A DNA stretch of 64,000 bases from Onthophagus taurus (Eukaryota > Arthropoda > Insecta > Coleoptera > Scarabaeidae). This document shows, in pieces, positions 27,001 through 42,000 of this stretch; position 1 is the first letter of the stretch, and each line of letters begins with the position of its first letter. The notes below the pieces were generated by a model, which saw only the letters and a list, made by a program, of their open reading frames with translations, searched no databases and had not been told where the DNA came from. The stretch is from the NCBI RefSeq assembly GCF_036711975.1, contig NC_091971.1:9927501-9991500 (forward strand). The letters are read 5' to 3'. Made by a program: the position numbers and the translations under genes.

Positions 27001-30000
27001 ATGATTTTAGTTAAAAATAAAAAGAACCCTTTAAGAGTTATTAGGATTTAATTCATTTTAAAAAGAAAATCTATCACCTAGGCATATATCTTTAATTTTA
27101 TACAAGTTTTTTTCCAAACAAAATCCTATTCTTATTATATTTTTTTTATTATTAAAACTAATATTAATGTTTATTTGATGTATAAATAAAGTAATTTATT
27201 CAATAAAATGTACCTGATAATTGAGTGGTGGCAGTGGGTGCACTGTTAGCTCTCTGTAATCTCAGGTACTGGTTCTGGTTGAATGAGGCGTTGGGGGAAC
27301 CCGGTGGGAAAGTGTCGGCCGAATAGGGTGAATGTCGCGTCGATGCCGCCGCCCCCGGACTTCCCCCCATCGCTTGTTGTTGTTGCTGCTGCGAATGCTG
27401 AACAGGAAAACCGCCCCTCGTCGATGGACCAGACACAAAGTTTCCCTTCAAAAATAATAATCATCAAATGAGTATTTAATTAAAGAAATAAAAAATATAC
27501 TTACTGTCAGCTGTGCATTGAGCATAGGATTTTGTTGCTGTTGCAACGTTAACCGATTTTGTTGCCAATTTGGATTAATATTCTGGTTCGACCCAGGTGG
27601 ATAAACCTGTCTTGGGGATAATTGTTGGGTAAACGGCGGGTGAGGGGAAAGTCTGGCAGCATTATGTTGTTGGTAATTACCCACCGTTGATTGAGGAGGA
27701 AAGGCCCCTTGCTACAAAAAGCATTCATTTATTAAAAAATAAACAATTGATTGATTCGTCCACTTACTCTTTGTCGTTGCTGAGTTATTTGACCTCGGTA
27801 AGGCGGCGAAAGTTGCGAATCCGTAACGGAATTCGACCGTTGCAACGAAACATTTGGAGCGACCGTGTTGTTTAATAGCGAATCGATATTCTGCATACCC
27901 GGTTTCATCTCGACGGTGGCGTTGGACGGGATGACGAGGTGCTGTTGTTGTTGCTGCGTAAGTAGTCGCACTTTCTCCCGGTCGAACTGCTGCTGCTGTT
28001 GCTGGGAGGTGTGCATCGGCAGTTTTTGGTGCATAGGCAGTTGTTTGTTAATCAGCCCGCCCCCGGATACCGGAAATTGGGGAGCCGCCGGTCGCGTCGG
28101 CCTCTGTACAGGAGCCCTTTGGTAACCTGGTCTTGGAGGTTGAAAACCTGGTTGTTGTTGATTTGCATTTTGCGTTGTTAACTACATTTTAAAAAATTCG
28201 AATAAATTTAGTGCCTACTTAATACTTAATTTATAACTTACCACACTAGATGGATACGTAGGAGGAGCAACTGTAAGTGCAATATTAGGTGATGTAGGAC
28301 TATTCATAGCTTCAATTTGCATTAAAGATTCCTGAATTTTATTAATGGCCATAACTTCGTGCTGTTGATACCCATTTGTGTTATTTTGTTGGGGCGCAGC
28401 ATCGAGTAACGTTAAAATATCGTTACTACTATCCTGTTGAACGATATCGATGACTTGGTCTAAAAGTTGTGAAAGATACGGATCCGATCCGGAAGTTTGC
28501 TCCCACTGAACTCCATCTGGGCCGACAACCGCCGTGGTTACAGCATTAAACGGGCCGTTTTGCGAACGTTGCATACCGGAATTATCTGGTGACAGTATCT
28601 GATTGAGGTAGCCTGTGGTTGGTTGACGAACGGCCATTCGTTGTGATCCCCGTGCGGCGGCCGCAGCGACGATCATGGCGTTCGGATTTTGATGCGGTGA
28701 CGTTTGCTGTTTCATCGCGTTTGTCGGGACGACTCTTCCGGTCTTATTGAGCGTATCCTGGGGAGTTGCGGTGATGATACTCGATGGTACCGGAGGGATG
28801 GGTTGAGGATTTGGTTGCGTCGCTAATAACTTCGCCAACATTTGATTCTTCTTACATAATTCTGTCGTTCCCGTTGACGAAACACCGTCCGAAGAGTTCC
28901 TCTTTTGGTCACGTTCTTCGTGCGGTCGTTTAACCCCGCGACCTTCGCCGCTGGTCGGTGATGGAAAACCCAAACTCTTCAACAAGGAATCTTCTTGGGA
29001 TTGCGGTTCCGATTTTGGCTGTTCATCTTTTAACAGCTGCTGAAGAAGTTCACTTTGCGGTTTCAAACCTGCCCTTACGTCCCGATCGTCGTCATCGCTC
29101 GTTTCACTTAATAACTGTTGAAAAATCATATTATTTTAAGTGTGATTCAATAAGTAGTTGCGAAAAGACTGAGTGAATCACGGGGTTACTTTCACAGCTT
29201 TACAATAGCAAAGTGGGGGTGTAAAAATAGAGAGGGGAAGGGTCTATTGTGGAAATTGAGTGTGTTTAGGTCTTCAGGTAGTAACCCCCTTGTTATAGTT
29301 AACAATTGAAACATTCCAGAACTCAGCTGAGCGAGCTATTACTTCTATTTTTGTTCACAAAAAAGTGGGGGTGGGGAATAATAATAAACAAAACTATCGT
29401 GGAGGAGATATTAAATTTGTTTGTTTTTGTTTTAAAAATATCATTTACTAATCTCTTTTTTAATTTATATTAAATTGGGCAAATAGATTATTAGAATAAA
29501 TATTTAACAAAAAAATAACCCTTACCTCTCTTAACATATAATTTCCTGAAGTATTGGGTTTATTATCGGAAGGTCCAGCTATTGAATTCGCCCTTCCTAA
29601 ACTGTTCACTTTAGGACTGCCTTTATTTTCATTATCATCTTCGTCCTTCTGGTTAAGCAAGTCCTTCAAGATTTTATGCGTATTCTTATTACTCCTGCCG
29701 TTTTTATTATCCGAATCGGAAGATTCAACCGAATTCGGCGGCTTCGTAAGCAAATCTCTTAATTTTCCCGAATCCCCACCTCCAACCACCACCATAGGCG
29801 AAGGGTTATCCTCAAACAAAATAACTTTGGTCTCTTTTTGTTCGTCCATCGGGAAACTTTCACCCACAGGACTATAATTAAAGGTACTATACGCGGCCGG
29901 TGTTGGGGGATTAGGCGCGGGACTTTGTTGCTGTGTAACAACATATTGTGACATAGGGCTTTGGACGGTCGCTCCTCCGCCTCCGGGGCTGTACGCGGGA

Positions 30001-33000
30001 GCACTTGGAGGTCGCGACGATGGCGTCGACGCGGGTGTCAAACTTTGCCGGCATTCGTTACGGGTATCCGGCAGTGAAATATCGCCCCACACGGTTTGCA
30101 AGTCAAAGTTATACTCGTCGAGAACGAACGGGGTTAACATCGGAGGGTTTCCGGAAGAAGAAGTCATCGAAGTGGTTAGATACGCCGAAGAACTGCCGTT
30201 TCTACTTGTTCCGTTTACTACACTCGTCATTAATGGGCCTCCGAAACTGTTATTGTTGTTGTTTCCGCCACCACCAGGATCATTCGGTCTTGTTTGCTCA
30301 TTATCACTATAAATAAAATAAGAACAAAATTAAAAATAAGCACAAAGAAATTATTTAAGATAAAAATTAAAACAATAAAAAAAGCTTACTAAAACGCTTT
30401 ATTTTAAATCAATTAAGAATGAAAATTCGAAACGTAATTAAAACGTTTTGATTTAACGCGAAGCTTACAAAAAGGTTTTTAAGATACTAAAAACTAAAAC
30501 GGGCTTCTACTTGCATTCAAACGCGGATTGATAACATTATCAAAACATATGATAGGGGAATAGCGGATGCGCACGCATTCGCTTTTGGTTCGTTATGTTT
30601 TTATTTAAGTGGATACTATGTCTAATCTAAAAAAATGCAGGTAAGATTCGTTGCGAAATTTAAAATATCGAAACATTTGTAATTAATACACGTGAAAATA
30701 ACAAATAATTTCAAAGAATCAACGATTATAATTAAAATATAAACGCGTGTTTATGTTTATGTGTTACTAATAAAAATATTAAAAGGGTTATATGGGAAAA
30801 GGAGCTATTTGTTATGTTCAGTCTACGTGGCTTTATATTTATACCGGAAAAGAGGAAGAATCTAAGAGGACTGCTACATGCCGAGAATAGGTGCATAACT
30901 CGAGGGCCCGTTCGTGACGTAAGCGTTCTGCGGGGAGAGGAGGGTTCCATCCAATCGGAACAGATGGTATGTCCCAGACAGTACGTCGCGCCTTTATCTT
31001 ACCTACATAAAGAAATAAGGCGCGACGTCCTGTTTGAGATGCACCATCTGTTCCGATTGGACGAAACCCCCGACACCCCGCAGAGCTTATTTCAGTTTCT
31101 CTTTAATTTGTAATTCCATTAAATCGCTCTTCAAAAATTAGAAAAAGCTAATAACGGAATCCGACAACCGACATTATTTGATATATTTGGGTCAAATCCG
31201 CGATTTTCCGTGAAACTGTATGAAATGTCAAAAAAATAAAATATGCCACTAATTAAGAACACATCAGGCTACCACCTGTTCAAAATTTTAATTTTTTCGT
31301 ACGATAGTTTTCGAGAAAAAAAAATCGCAAAGTTGACAAAATTGCCGGTACTCTCAAAAATCGGGTACTTTTTTCATTTAACTCGTGATAAAAAGAAAAC
31401 CGTGGATCCGAAAATTTTCAAATTAGCATATGTTACGTAGAAATGTTCAGTGATTACAACAAACTTTGTCGCAATTTTTTTTATCGGACGGTTGCGAAGA
31501 TATAGATAACTAAAGTGAGGGGCTTTGACTTTTTGCACGGATAGTAGTGCTAACTAGCGCTACCTAGCACTGCCACTAGAACTAACATTAGATCTAGAAC
31601 TAAAAACATTCCGGTTTAGCCGTAAGTCTCAAGACGGCTAAACCCGAATGATTCTAGTTCTAAGAATTGTGTTAGTTCTAGTGATAATCCTGGTATAAAA
31701 CTAGAACTAGAAACATTCGGGACTAGCCGTCTTGAAAGACGTGCGGCTAAACCCGAATGTTTCTAATTCTAGGTATAATGTTAGTTCTAATTCTACACTA
31801 CCAGTGTTAATAGAACTAACACTATATCTAGAACTAGAATCATTCGGCTTTAGCCGTCTTGAGAGACGTGCGGCTAAACCCGAATGTTTCTAGTTCTAGG
31901 TATAATGTTAATTTTAGTTCTATCACTGTTAATAGAACTAACACTATACCTAGAACTACAATCATTCGGGTTTAGCCGTCTTAAGGGACGTTCGGCTAAA
32001 CCCGAACATTTCTAGTTCTAGGTCTAGTGTTAGTTCTATTTTTATTTCAATGAAAAATATACTCTAGGTCTAGGTCTCTAGGTCTATTGTTACTCCTGCT
32101 TTTAGTTCAATGAAAATATACAACAATAGCGCTGAATAATAATTAAAACTTTGTGTTATGAGTTTGGCAACCCATAACACGAAGTAGGCAACAATCAGAA
32201 GCCTAAGAATATGATTCAAACAACCAAATCAAAAACATTGAAAAACGTAACATTAAAATTTACAAGATGATGATAATTATGAAATTTTTAATTTTTTAAT
32301 CATCAAAAATTTTTTTCATTCGATTAATTACTTTATGCGATTTGAAAGTAACTTCGAATTAATTTCGATTTTTACGCAAGATTTAAATTTAACTGACCAC
32401 AGAATAATATTAATATATTTTAATAAGCTACTTTATATTTTCTAAACAAAACAATTTCATCGTAATGTTTACAAAACGTTGATACCTTGAATCGAGTTTA
32501 ACCAATCAAAAAATTAAAACAATCGACTTTAAACAATCGAATTAAAACAAAGTATTGCGCAACGGACAATAAAACCGACTCGGCGACGAATGTCTTTCGT
32601 TCAAAACCGATCAAAATTGCTCAACTGTCAACGTTTCAGTAAACAGTCGTCACGATTTGAAATCGAAATACACACACACACATCTAGAGGACTAACAATA
32701 GTTGCACGATGCTTTTGTTCTTGTTTGTGTTCGGGTTACAACATATATCTACACGCGCGTAAATCGTTTTCCTTGTGCTCATAAGAAGCAAACGTGAGAA
32801 GAACTTATCAACAAAAATAAATCAGCTTTTTTCGTCGGGTTCTCGAAAGAGAACAAAAAACGTGCTTCCGGATGATTTGCTGCAATTTGGTTTGCTCCTG
32901 GTGTGTACGGACTGCGTCATATAACTGACCTACTAACCCAATTTCCGTTTCCCGGAATGCAAATATTAAAACGTATTTAAATCTATTAACTTGTATATTA

Positions 33001-36000
33001 AACGATTATTATGCGTTACACTCTGGGAATAATAAATAATTCTTGAATTGAATTTACATCATTGCATTTACTATTTATCATTAAATTGTTATCTTTTATA
33101 AATTGGTTACAAATTAATATGATTTCATTTTCCCGGTTTCATTCGTGTAATTGGTTGTTTTGTGCGAGCGCGCGTCCAATCTTTAAATAAAGTTGTTGCA
33201 TATTTAACATTGACACATATAAAGGGTGAATCATTTGATTGACCCAAATAATCATTATTTTCATACGAAATGCAAGCATCGGACACGTACGCACATATTT
33301 AAAAAAATTCATAAATTTTAATAATTACATATATATATAGCGACAATAAGTGATTTTAATTAGTGTTTGTAAGTTATTAAGTTTTCAATCAATATATAAT
33401 TGAAATAAATTTGTGATTTATTTGATAAATCTCCATTAATTTTAGATAATAACCTATTTATAAACGAGAATAGAAATAAAAACATTAATAACAATTAAAT
33501 TAATTATAAGTGATATTAAATTATATAATTTTATAACATCCGGAGAGGTAGCAACCTAGCATGGTGTATACGAATCAGGAAAAATAATGAAATCAAACAA
33601 GTTTGACAAGCTCAAAAATTAACGGTTAAGCAGAATTATCAATATGATAGTCCTATTTATTTGGCCTATATTAGCCCGTTTTCTTTCTATAACAGTGTAT
33701 CTGCCCTAGATAGTGCAATTGTGGTAAAGCGCGCAAAATTTTAATAATTTAGTACCGTTATGCAAGATTGTGGTGAACCAAGAGAATAGCTTCTAAAAAA
33801 TAGTCTTTTTTTTTGGTCAAAAAAGAGTTATCTCAGAACCTGTGCAAGGAGATTCTATCAAGATCAACATAGATAAAGAATTCAGTTTCTTCATGAATAA
33901 TTTTATTATGACATCGTTTTATTTAGACATCCTCATAAATATTAATGGCTGTTTTCTATTTATATTTGAAAAATTCTGTGTAATTGGTAGCTAATTGACG
34001 ACCTATAATTAAACTCCCATTAAGGGCTGACCCGGCACGCTGGAGCAAAGCGTTTTGGTGGGCCAAAATTCAATACCTTTGAAATGCGTATCCTACAAAG
34101 TTGAAAATTTGTGTACATAATTTGTTTTTAATGCTGATTAAAATACGGTTGTTAATTTCACGAAATCGTTAATACGGTTGCAACAATTAGTCGTTAAAGG
34201 AGCGATTAATTATTTATAATACAACATCAAGAACAAAAAATGCTAAGTGCTAGTTTAATAATTTAAACGTCAATTATTGTATATATTAATTATTAAATTG
34301 TATTATTATATATTCTTTTTGTGCATCTTCACCAAGTTGTCCGATTGGTAATGCAGCAAATCGTGTGATATTTTGTGATATTCTTTTTAGAAGTCGTAAG
34401 AAACCGTAACACACTGAGAATAAAAGAGGTCATTGAGAACAACAAAAACATGAAGGTATTAAAGAGCGAAAGGGCAAGTGGAAAAGTGAGAGTGTGCCAA
34501 CTAAAGAATGAAAGCGGAAAAATATAAAAACAAAGAGATAGCCGAAATCGATGAAAACTTTTATAGTGAACTTTATTTATCAACTAACCCTCAACCATCA
34601 AAGATACACCTTCAAGGAATAAAGAATGTAGGATCTAAAAACGTGCTTTAAGAACTGTAATGTCTGTGTCATTACAACGAATGAAATAAAGTACGCTTTG
34701 ACGCAGATAAAGAACGAAAAAGCACCAAATGAAGATTGCACAAATTGTTTGCAAGAATTATGACGACCCGATTGATGGATGAAGTAGACGAAAATTAGGC
34801 AGGCTTCCGAAAGGGGTTCAGCACATTCAAACAATCCGTACATTAACAGAGAAGTGCGTGGAATATAACATCTTACTATATCTAGCTTTTATAGACTACA
34901 ACAAAGCATTCAAGTCGATAGAGCTTTGGGAAAGTTTTACAGCCATGGATCTCGTAAAAAACAAAAAAAAATACCAAATGTTGAGTGAGGCAAGGAGATA
35001 TAGTCTCTCAAAAATTAACTGAAATGTTGTGCAGATGACATCATACTCATCAGCGCAACTAAAGTAGCGTCGAAAAACAACAATCATGTCTCTAGACAAT
35101 AACAGGATAGAAGTTGGAAATGACACACTGGAAAATGTATAAGAATACGTATACTTAGGTCACACATTAAAATTAGGCATAAAGAACCAAACGGCTAAAA
35201 CAATGAGAAGAATCCGGCTAATATGGGCAGCCACTGGAAAGACTAAAAACAACACAAACAGCAATAGAACGTACAATGGCAGGAATAAGCTTAAAGAATA
35301 GAGTATCAACCGAGGAAATTAGAAGAAGAACAAAATGAAAGATGGGTTGGCCAAATAGCAAGATAAAAGGAAGTAAAGTGGTCGAAATGGATGTTAAATT
35401 GGAGGTCAAGAATGTACAAGAGGAGAAACCCAGGAGGTGGGTTGATCACATTAAGGAAAAAGTTGAGAAGATTTGCTACAACCAGTATAAGACCAAAACG
35501 AGTGGAAGATAAAAATGAGGTATATGCCCAAGAGTCCAGGATGACTAAATACTGAGAAAGAAGAAGAAAAAAGAAGATGCATAGATTCGTCTAGGAAAAT
35601 AATTGAACTGTACTAAACGAAATAACCTTAATTAAGATGAAATTGAATTACAAAAAATCTAGCTGTTTGAAATTATACGCTTTATCTTGCACAATACGAA
35701 GTCATTTAATTTTTGTAATTGATGGAACATGCCAAAATATTTTTACAGAATAAATTGTATATATGAAATAAATCAAGAAAATCATTATACTAAAAAAAAT
35801 GATGCGGCAGGAACATGTTATCAAAAGATCTTCAAATGACCGTTACCAACTGGTTCCTTTTCTATTGAACTTATTAGAGAAATAAGAAAGATATGTTGGA
35901 AGTTGCAAAACAAGGAAAGCTATTTCATCTTTTTTTCGGGTTTGTTGTATCAAGAATGTCCCAAAACCTAGAAGTGAATTGTACGCCATATTAAATATTT

Positions 36001-39000
36001 CTCTTGCAAATGCGTTTGTGATGTATTTAGCAATTCCGAAAAACCACCAACTGAAACATTTTAATTTATGACAAATTTAGCCTTGACTAATGTTCATTAC
36101 TGCACACCAACATGTGGCAAAGTGTTTTGCAAATGTTGTGCCACATATGGTTATGGGCTAAGAAAAAGATAAATTAATAATTTGTTGTTTATGATCTCAT
36201 ATATTTTTGATTAATGTATTATTTCCGTGGTGGAGAAGAATACAAAACCATAGAGTTTATTTTGCTAGATTAAATTCCACATGTTTTGCACTGTGGTATT
36301 AAAAGTGATAAATTTACATATAAATGAAACATTGCAGAATCAATCATCTTAGAAGAGGATCATCAAGGTAGTAATAATTTTGTAATTAAATGAAGTGAAA
36401 TTTAACTTACCCTATAATAGCATGTGTGGCCATAATAAAATCAGCTTCAGAAGAATGTGGACCGGCTTTAAATAATTTCGATTTAGTCTGCACGTTAACG
36501 TAATTGTCCTGAGATAATTTGAGCCGGTACGTAACACTAGTCCCTTGCCCGGCACTGAGCGTGTCCCTAAGGTGTTGCGTTAATTTCCTGAGGTCCTGTT
36601 GCGCGCACAGATCCTGCAGGATACGGCCCATCAGGTCTTTGTTAAGGAACTGCGTGTACGCGTTAACACCAGAAGTATCGATGCCGATAATCTTCCCGCT
36701 TGTATCTAATTTCGTGGTAAACTGTTCGATGGTGAAAATGGCTGCGCGATCCCTGTGCGTTATTCTGCTGGCGACGCAAAGTAAGCAAGGACCTCCGTCG
36801 CTTGGATCGTCCTCGGAACCCGTTGAATCTTGCGTCAATTGGGTACTCGAAATGGACATCACCTCGTAACGGTCGCGTTGTTGTTGCTGTTGCGATTGTT
36901 GAGATGATTTATCCTTCGATAAGACGTCGTCTTGATCGTCGGCTTTAATCAGCAAGCGACAGCTGAACGAACGCGATTTCGTCGACGTTTCAGAACTCCA
37001 TCCGATGGACATCGGCAAACTTGAAACGAAACTCGTGTGGTCACCGGGGTGGATGAAATTGTAAATGGTCTCCCCGAGAATCTCTTTGTCCGTGAATTTA
37101 ATGAATTTTTGCACGTTTTTCGTTACGTGTTCCACCTTTCCTTCACCGTTTACCACAAAGAGAAAACCGTCTAAAGCTTCCAGAAGAAGATGACCATACA
37201 CGTCTGTTGATAAAATATTTGGTCGCGAGGATGAAACTTCACCTTGTTGTACAGGATCAGTCGATCTAAATCAAAAAATACAAAAATTAAATCAAAATAA
37301 AATGAAAAAATGTTAATTAACTAACCTGGAGGCAGATTCTCGTTGTTTAATACTCCTGATCTGATTGACGGTCTCTTGGAGGATGGCGCATTTATCGGGT
37401 TTCACGGACAAAGAGCTCATGTCCGCGAAGTTAGCGGATATCAGCTCAGCGAGCTCCTCTATGTAGATGTTCTCTTGCTCGCGCCGCCTCTTCTCATTGT
37501 TGCACTTGTTGCTATAACAGAAAAAACGCGTTACGTTGAAACAAAAATCGCAGACAGTCATTTTTAACGCGTATCAAAAAATGCGAGTGGAAGAAAGACG
37601 GCTTGCAGGAAGAGCAGCCGGAGGAGTTGGCGTGTTACAACCGACTGGCCATCAAACGAATCGTCATCGAAAGGCGACTTTTAGAAAACGCGTCGCGACA
37701 AAGACGACGAAATCGCTGCGGTCAGCATTTTTTGAAGGACTTTAGTTGTAAACCATCCATCTGTCACGTGAATTTAATCAAGAAGAAAAATTGCTTGATA
37801 TAAAAAAAACTGCTTTAACAAAGGAAATAAAAATATTTTCATTAGTTTAATAATTTATTACCAATAAACAAAAAAAAAGAAACGTAATAACAAATTAAAC
37901 GATTTCAGATTTTAATCTATCAAAACGATTACGTAATAATACAACACGAGGAAAAGTGATTCCGTGGTGACCTAGAAACATATTATATTGGGAACACTTC
38001 CACACAAAATAAAACAAAAAAACGTTAGATAGACAATATTTTACAACGAATAGTAAGTTTATTATTAGTCACGTATTCGTTACGTAATAATTTTTGTTAC
38101 GGTAACCTAGTTGTAAATTTACGTAAACTAAAAAACTTTGAAACAATGTTGCGTTTTCTTTTTTTTTATCTTTAACATTAAAAGGGTACACGTATTACAC
38201 ATCCAGTATTGTCACTACCGGTGTTACGGTCATTAATCGTTCAGTCAGCCGTGTAACACCACCTTAAATGGTAATCGATACTGCTACATACATGCATACC
38301 ATACAGTATTTAAACTCAAAATTTAACATGTTAAGGATTTCTTAGTACAGTAAAATATCGATATAACGGATTAATATGGAAAAGGGAGAGAATAACAACT
38401 AAAACTAGAACTAACACTAGCATTAGAACTAGAACAGTAAAACTAGAAACAACCCAACCCAACCCGAATGATTCTAGTTCAAGGTATAGTGTTAGTTCTA
38501 GTAGCAGTGCTAGTGTAAAACTAGAACTAACACTAGATCTAGAACTAGAAACATTCGGATTTAGCCGCACGTCTCTCAAGACGGCTAAATACGAATGGTT
38601 GTAGTTCTAGGTCTAATGTTTGTTCTAGTGACCGTTTTAGTGTAAAACTAGAGCTAACACTAGACCTAGAACTAGAAACATTCGGGTTTAGCCGTCTTTA
38701 GAGACGTACGGCTAAACCCGAATGATTCTAGTTCAAGGTATAGTGTTAGTTTTAGCAACAGTGCTAGTGTAAAACTAGAACTAACACTAGATCTAGAACT
38801 AGAACCATACGGGTTTAGCCGCACGTCTCTCAAGACGGCTAAATCCGAAGGATTCTAGTTCTAGGTCTAATGTTTGTACTAGTGACAATGTTTCTAGTTC
38901 TAGGTCTAGTGGTAGTTCTAGTTTTAGTTGAATAACAACTAAACCTGGAACTAACACAATCATTAGAACTAACACTAGACCTAGAACTAGAAAGATTCTG

Positions 39001-42000
39001 ATTTAGCCGTCTTTAGAGACGTACGGCTAAACCAGAAAGTTTCTAGTTCTAAGTCTAGTGGTAAAAAAAGGGAGAGAATAACAACTAAAACTAGAACTAA
39101 CACTAGCATTAGAACTAGAACACTAAAACTAGAAACAACCCAACCCAACCCGAATGATTCTAGTTCAAGGTATAGTGTTAGTTCTAGTAGCAGTGTTAGT
39201 GTAAAACTAGAACTAACACTAGATCTAGAACTAGAAACATTCGGATTTAGCCGCACGTCTCTCAAGACGGCTAAATACGAATGGTTGTAGTTCTAGGTCT
39301 AATGTTTGTTCTAGTGACCGTTTTAGTGTAAAACTAGAGCTAACACTAGACCTAGAACTAGAAACATTCGGGTTTAGCCGTCTTTACAGACGTACGGCTA
39401 AACCCGAGTGATTCTAGTTCAAGGTATAGTGTTAGTTTTAGCAACAGTGCTAGTGTAAAACTAGAACTAACACTAGATCTAGAACTAGAAACATTCGGGT
39501 TTAGCCGCACGTCTCTCAAGACGGCTAAATCCGAATGATTCTAATTCTAGGTCTAATGTTTGTTCTAGTGACAATGTTTCTAGTTCTAGGTCTAGTGGTA
39601 GTTCTAGTTTTAGTTGAATAACAACTGAACCTGGAACTAACACTAGACCTAGAACTAGAAACATTCTGATTTAGCCGTCTTTAGAGACGTACGGCTAAAC
39701 CAGAAAGTTTCTAGTTCTAAGTCTAGTGGTACTTCTAGTTTTAGTTCAATAAAAATATAGAACAATCTAGCACTGAATAACAACTAACTTACTAGAAACA
39801 TTCTGATTTAGCCTTCTTTATAGACGTACGGCTAAATAAGAATGTTTCTCCGTTATATTGAGGTTTTATTGTACTCATTTCTGCATAACGCAAAAATAAT
39901 TTACTTCCAAGAAAAAATAATTTATCTCTTAATCTAAGATTTATTGAAAGTTTTCAAGAAGCCATAAAACATTTTAAAGAAGAATAATTTAAGCCAGATA
40001 AATCTTTTTGCTGATTTTACTTTTTTATAAAACAAATAAAAGCAAAACTTATTAATAAAAAATTGTTTTACGTTTTGTTATGGCGATAAAAGTGTTAAAG
40101 TTAAAAATGTCGTGTGTTGTTTCTTCCGGGAAAACTACGGTAACCCTGAAGTCACGTTAACGGCCTACATACGTCGTTGGAACATTCGTAAGTCTTCTCG
40201 ACAAAGAAGAAGCAAAGAGAAGATCGCATTCGTCAGTGTATCCTCGTGCTGTGGAGACTTTTATCTCTCGTGAGAAGAAGAAGAAAGATAAAAATACTCG
40301 ACGGCAACAACTAGGAAAAAGATTACGTCACGCGTTTAGATAGAAACGTTGCAAACTGAATAATTCGTTTCTTACCTAGAAGAACAAAGAAAAAAAAATA
40401 CTTGTTGAGAATTTTTTTATCTACGACTTCTTAAATTAGCGGATTATAAATTGAGTTTCATATTTCTATTGGAAAAAAAAAAATAATAAAGTAAATTTTT
40501 TTTATATAAAACCCGATAATTCACTTAGCAGATAATCGCTTGTTATCTTCCAAAACAATTTGCATAAGATGGCGGTGTCGTTTTCTACGTCCACACAGAT
40601 TACGATCGCAATTAAATCCTCCTCGCAAACCTCGTTTATCGATGAGAGAAACGATAGTTGACGCCGCATTTATTGGCCTCGTCCGCTATAATTAATTAAC
40701 TCTCAAAGGTACTAATACCTTAATTACCTCGTTGTTATCCCGTTCTTATTTCAAATTTTCCATCTAAATTTATGTAAACATGAATTTCTCATTTTAAAAC
40801 TTCACACCACTTCTTCTTCATCACCGATTGAACCGATACTGAATAACAGCAAAAACTAAAATGGAATTTGACAGGTGGATTAATGAAAAAAAAAAACGTT
40901 CGGCAGGTGGTCGTTGAAAATACCGAAACTATAGGTTTTAAAACGGTAGCGATAAAACCTGACGATAATAAAATGCCTCGCTAAAGGTGTCTCTGTGTGA
41001 TTGTGTGTGTGTGTATGGTGAGATTTTTTTTTAAAGTATGTGTGAGTGAATGTGTGGAAATCGACTCTGCCTTTTAAACTAAACGATAGGTTGGTAGATA
41101 AAGCGTGACGTATGTAGTTACCGACAAACTAACGGTGTTTTGTATGACCGGTAACTATACATACACAGGAACGCACTACTATTACATTTAAATAGGATAG
41201 GGTTTTTGGGTTTTATGTAAGTACTCTATAATTGTATTTGGGTAGGTTGGTTGATTGATGCGGAAATAAAGTTCATTCAGAAAAAAAGTCATTGTTCAAT
41301 ACAAAAGTATAGTAAATTATACTAAAATTTAATAGTATAGTCTAAAATAGTAAATGAAAACGAAATATACACTGTGGCATTAAAACCATTTTTAATACTT
41401 TCGTGTCCTTATTTCGCTCAATAGCGCAACTAAATTATTATGATCGCGTTAAAAGAAACGAGTGACTTTAATACTTCGATACATAAAAAACTATAAAATT
41501 TATTTAAAATTGGTATAAAATGTAAAGTGGTATTAAAATCATAAGAAGAATGTCATTTATGGTACTAGAAAGGGTGCGATTATTATCAAAACTGCTTAAT
41601 GTAATGAGGATGTTCTCTTCAAACGTTTCCATGATATTTAGGAACAATTATCTGCGAAGAATTGGTGATGCCGTACATTTTTGCAACCCCACGATATCAA
41701 AGAACAGTAACCAGAAAAATTGTCTTCAATAGGAATTAACTGGAGTACTCAACTTTCTCACATTAATGAACTAAATTAGTAAAAAAAAGTTAATTTGTTG
41801 TGTACGCAAAGTTTTAAAATGATTGAGTGTGCAGCCGCTGATAGCTGCTTATTAAGATGGAAGCAGAGACATGGAGTTAATTTTGCAAACATTTGTGGTG
41901 AAATATTATCAGCGTAAGTTGCTGCCACAAAGAGCTTTGTAAGCACATAAAAATGAAAAGATACGTAGCACTTCCTTCTTCAACGAATATACAAGGTAGA

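Noticed and set aside
27283..30316. Several plus-strand frames of 60-107 codons with Cys or Leu runs
   Set aside because: They are antisense shadows of taiman exons; the Cys and Leu runs mirror the CAG/CAA glutamine tracts.
36519..36869. 116-codon plus-strand frame
   Set aside because: It lies antisense to the taiman PAS exon, whose frame is clearly the conserved one.
37536..37803. Two overlapping plus-strand frames rich in Arg
   Set aside because: They fall in the CpG-rich segment upstream of the bHLH exon, with no family match and no splice partners.
38445..38470. Telomere-like repeats (CAACCC three times)
   Set aside because: Only three units, a different motif from insect TTAGG, and part of the satellite unit.
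38331..39265. Two similar minus-strand frames beginning [16 protein letters not shown]
   Set aside because: They are translations of the hairpin satellite units and their Leu/Val-rich tails come from CTAGTTCTAG repeats; not genes.
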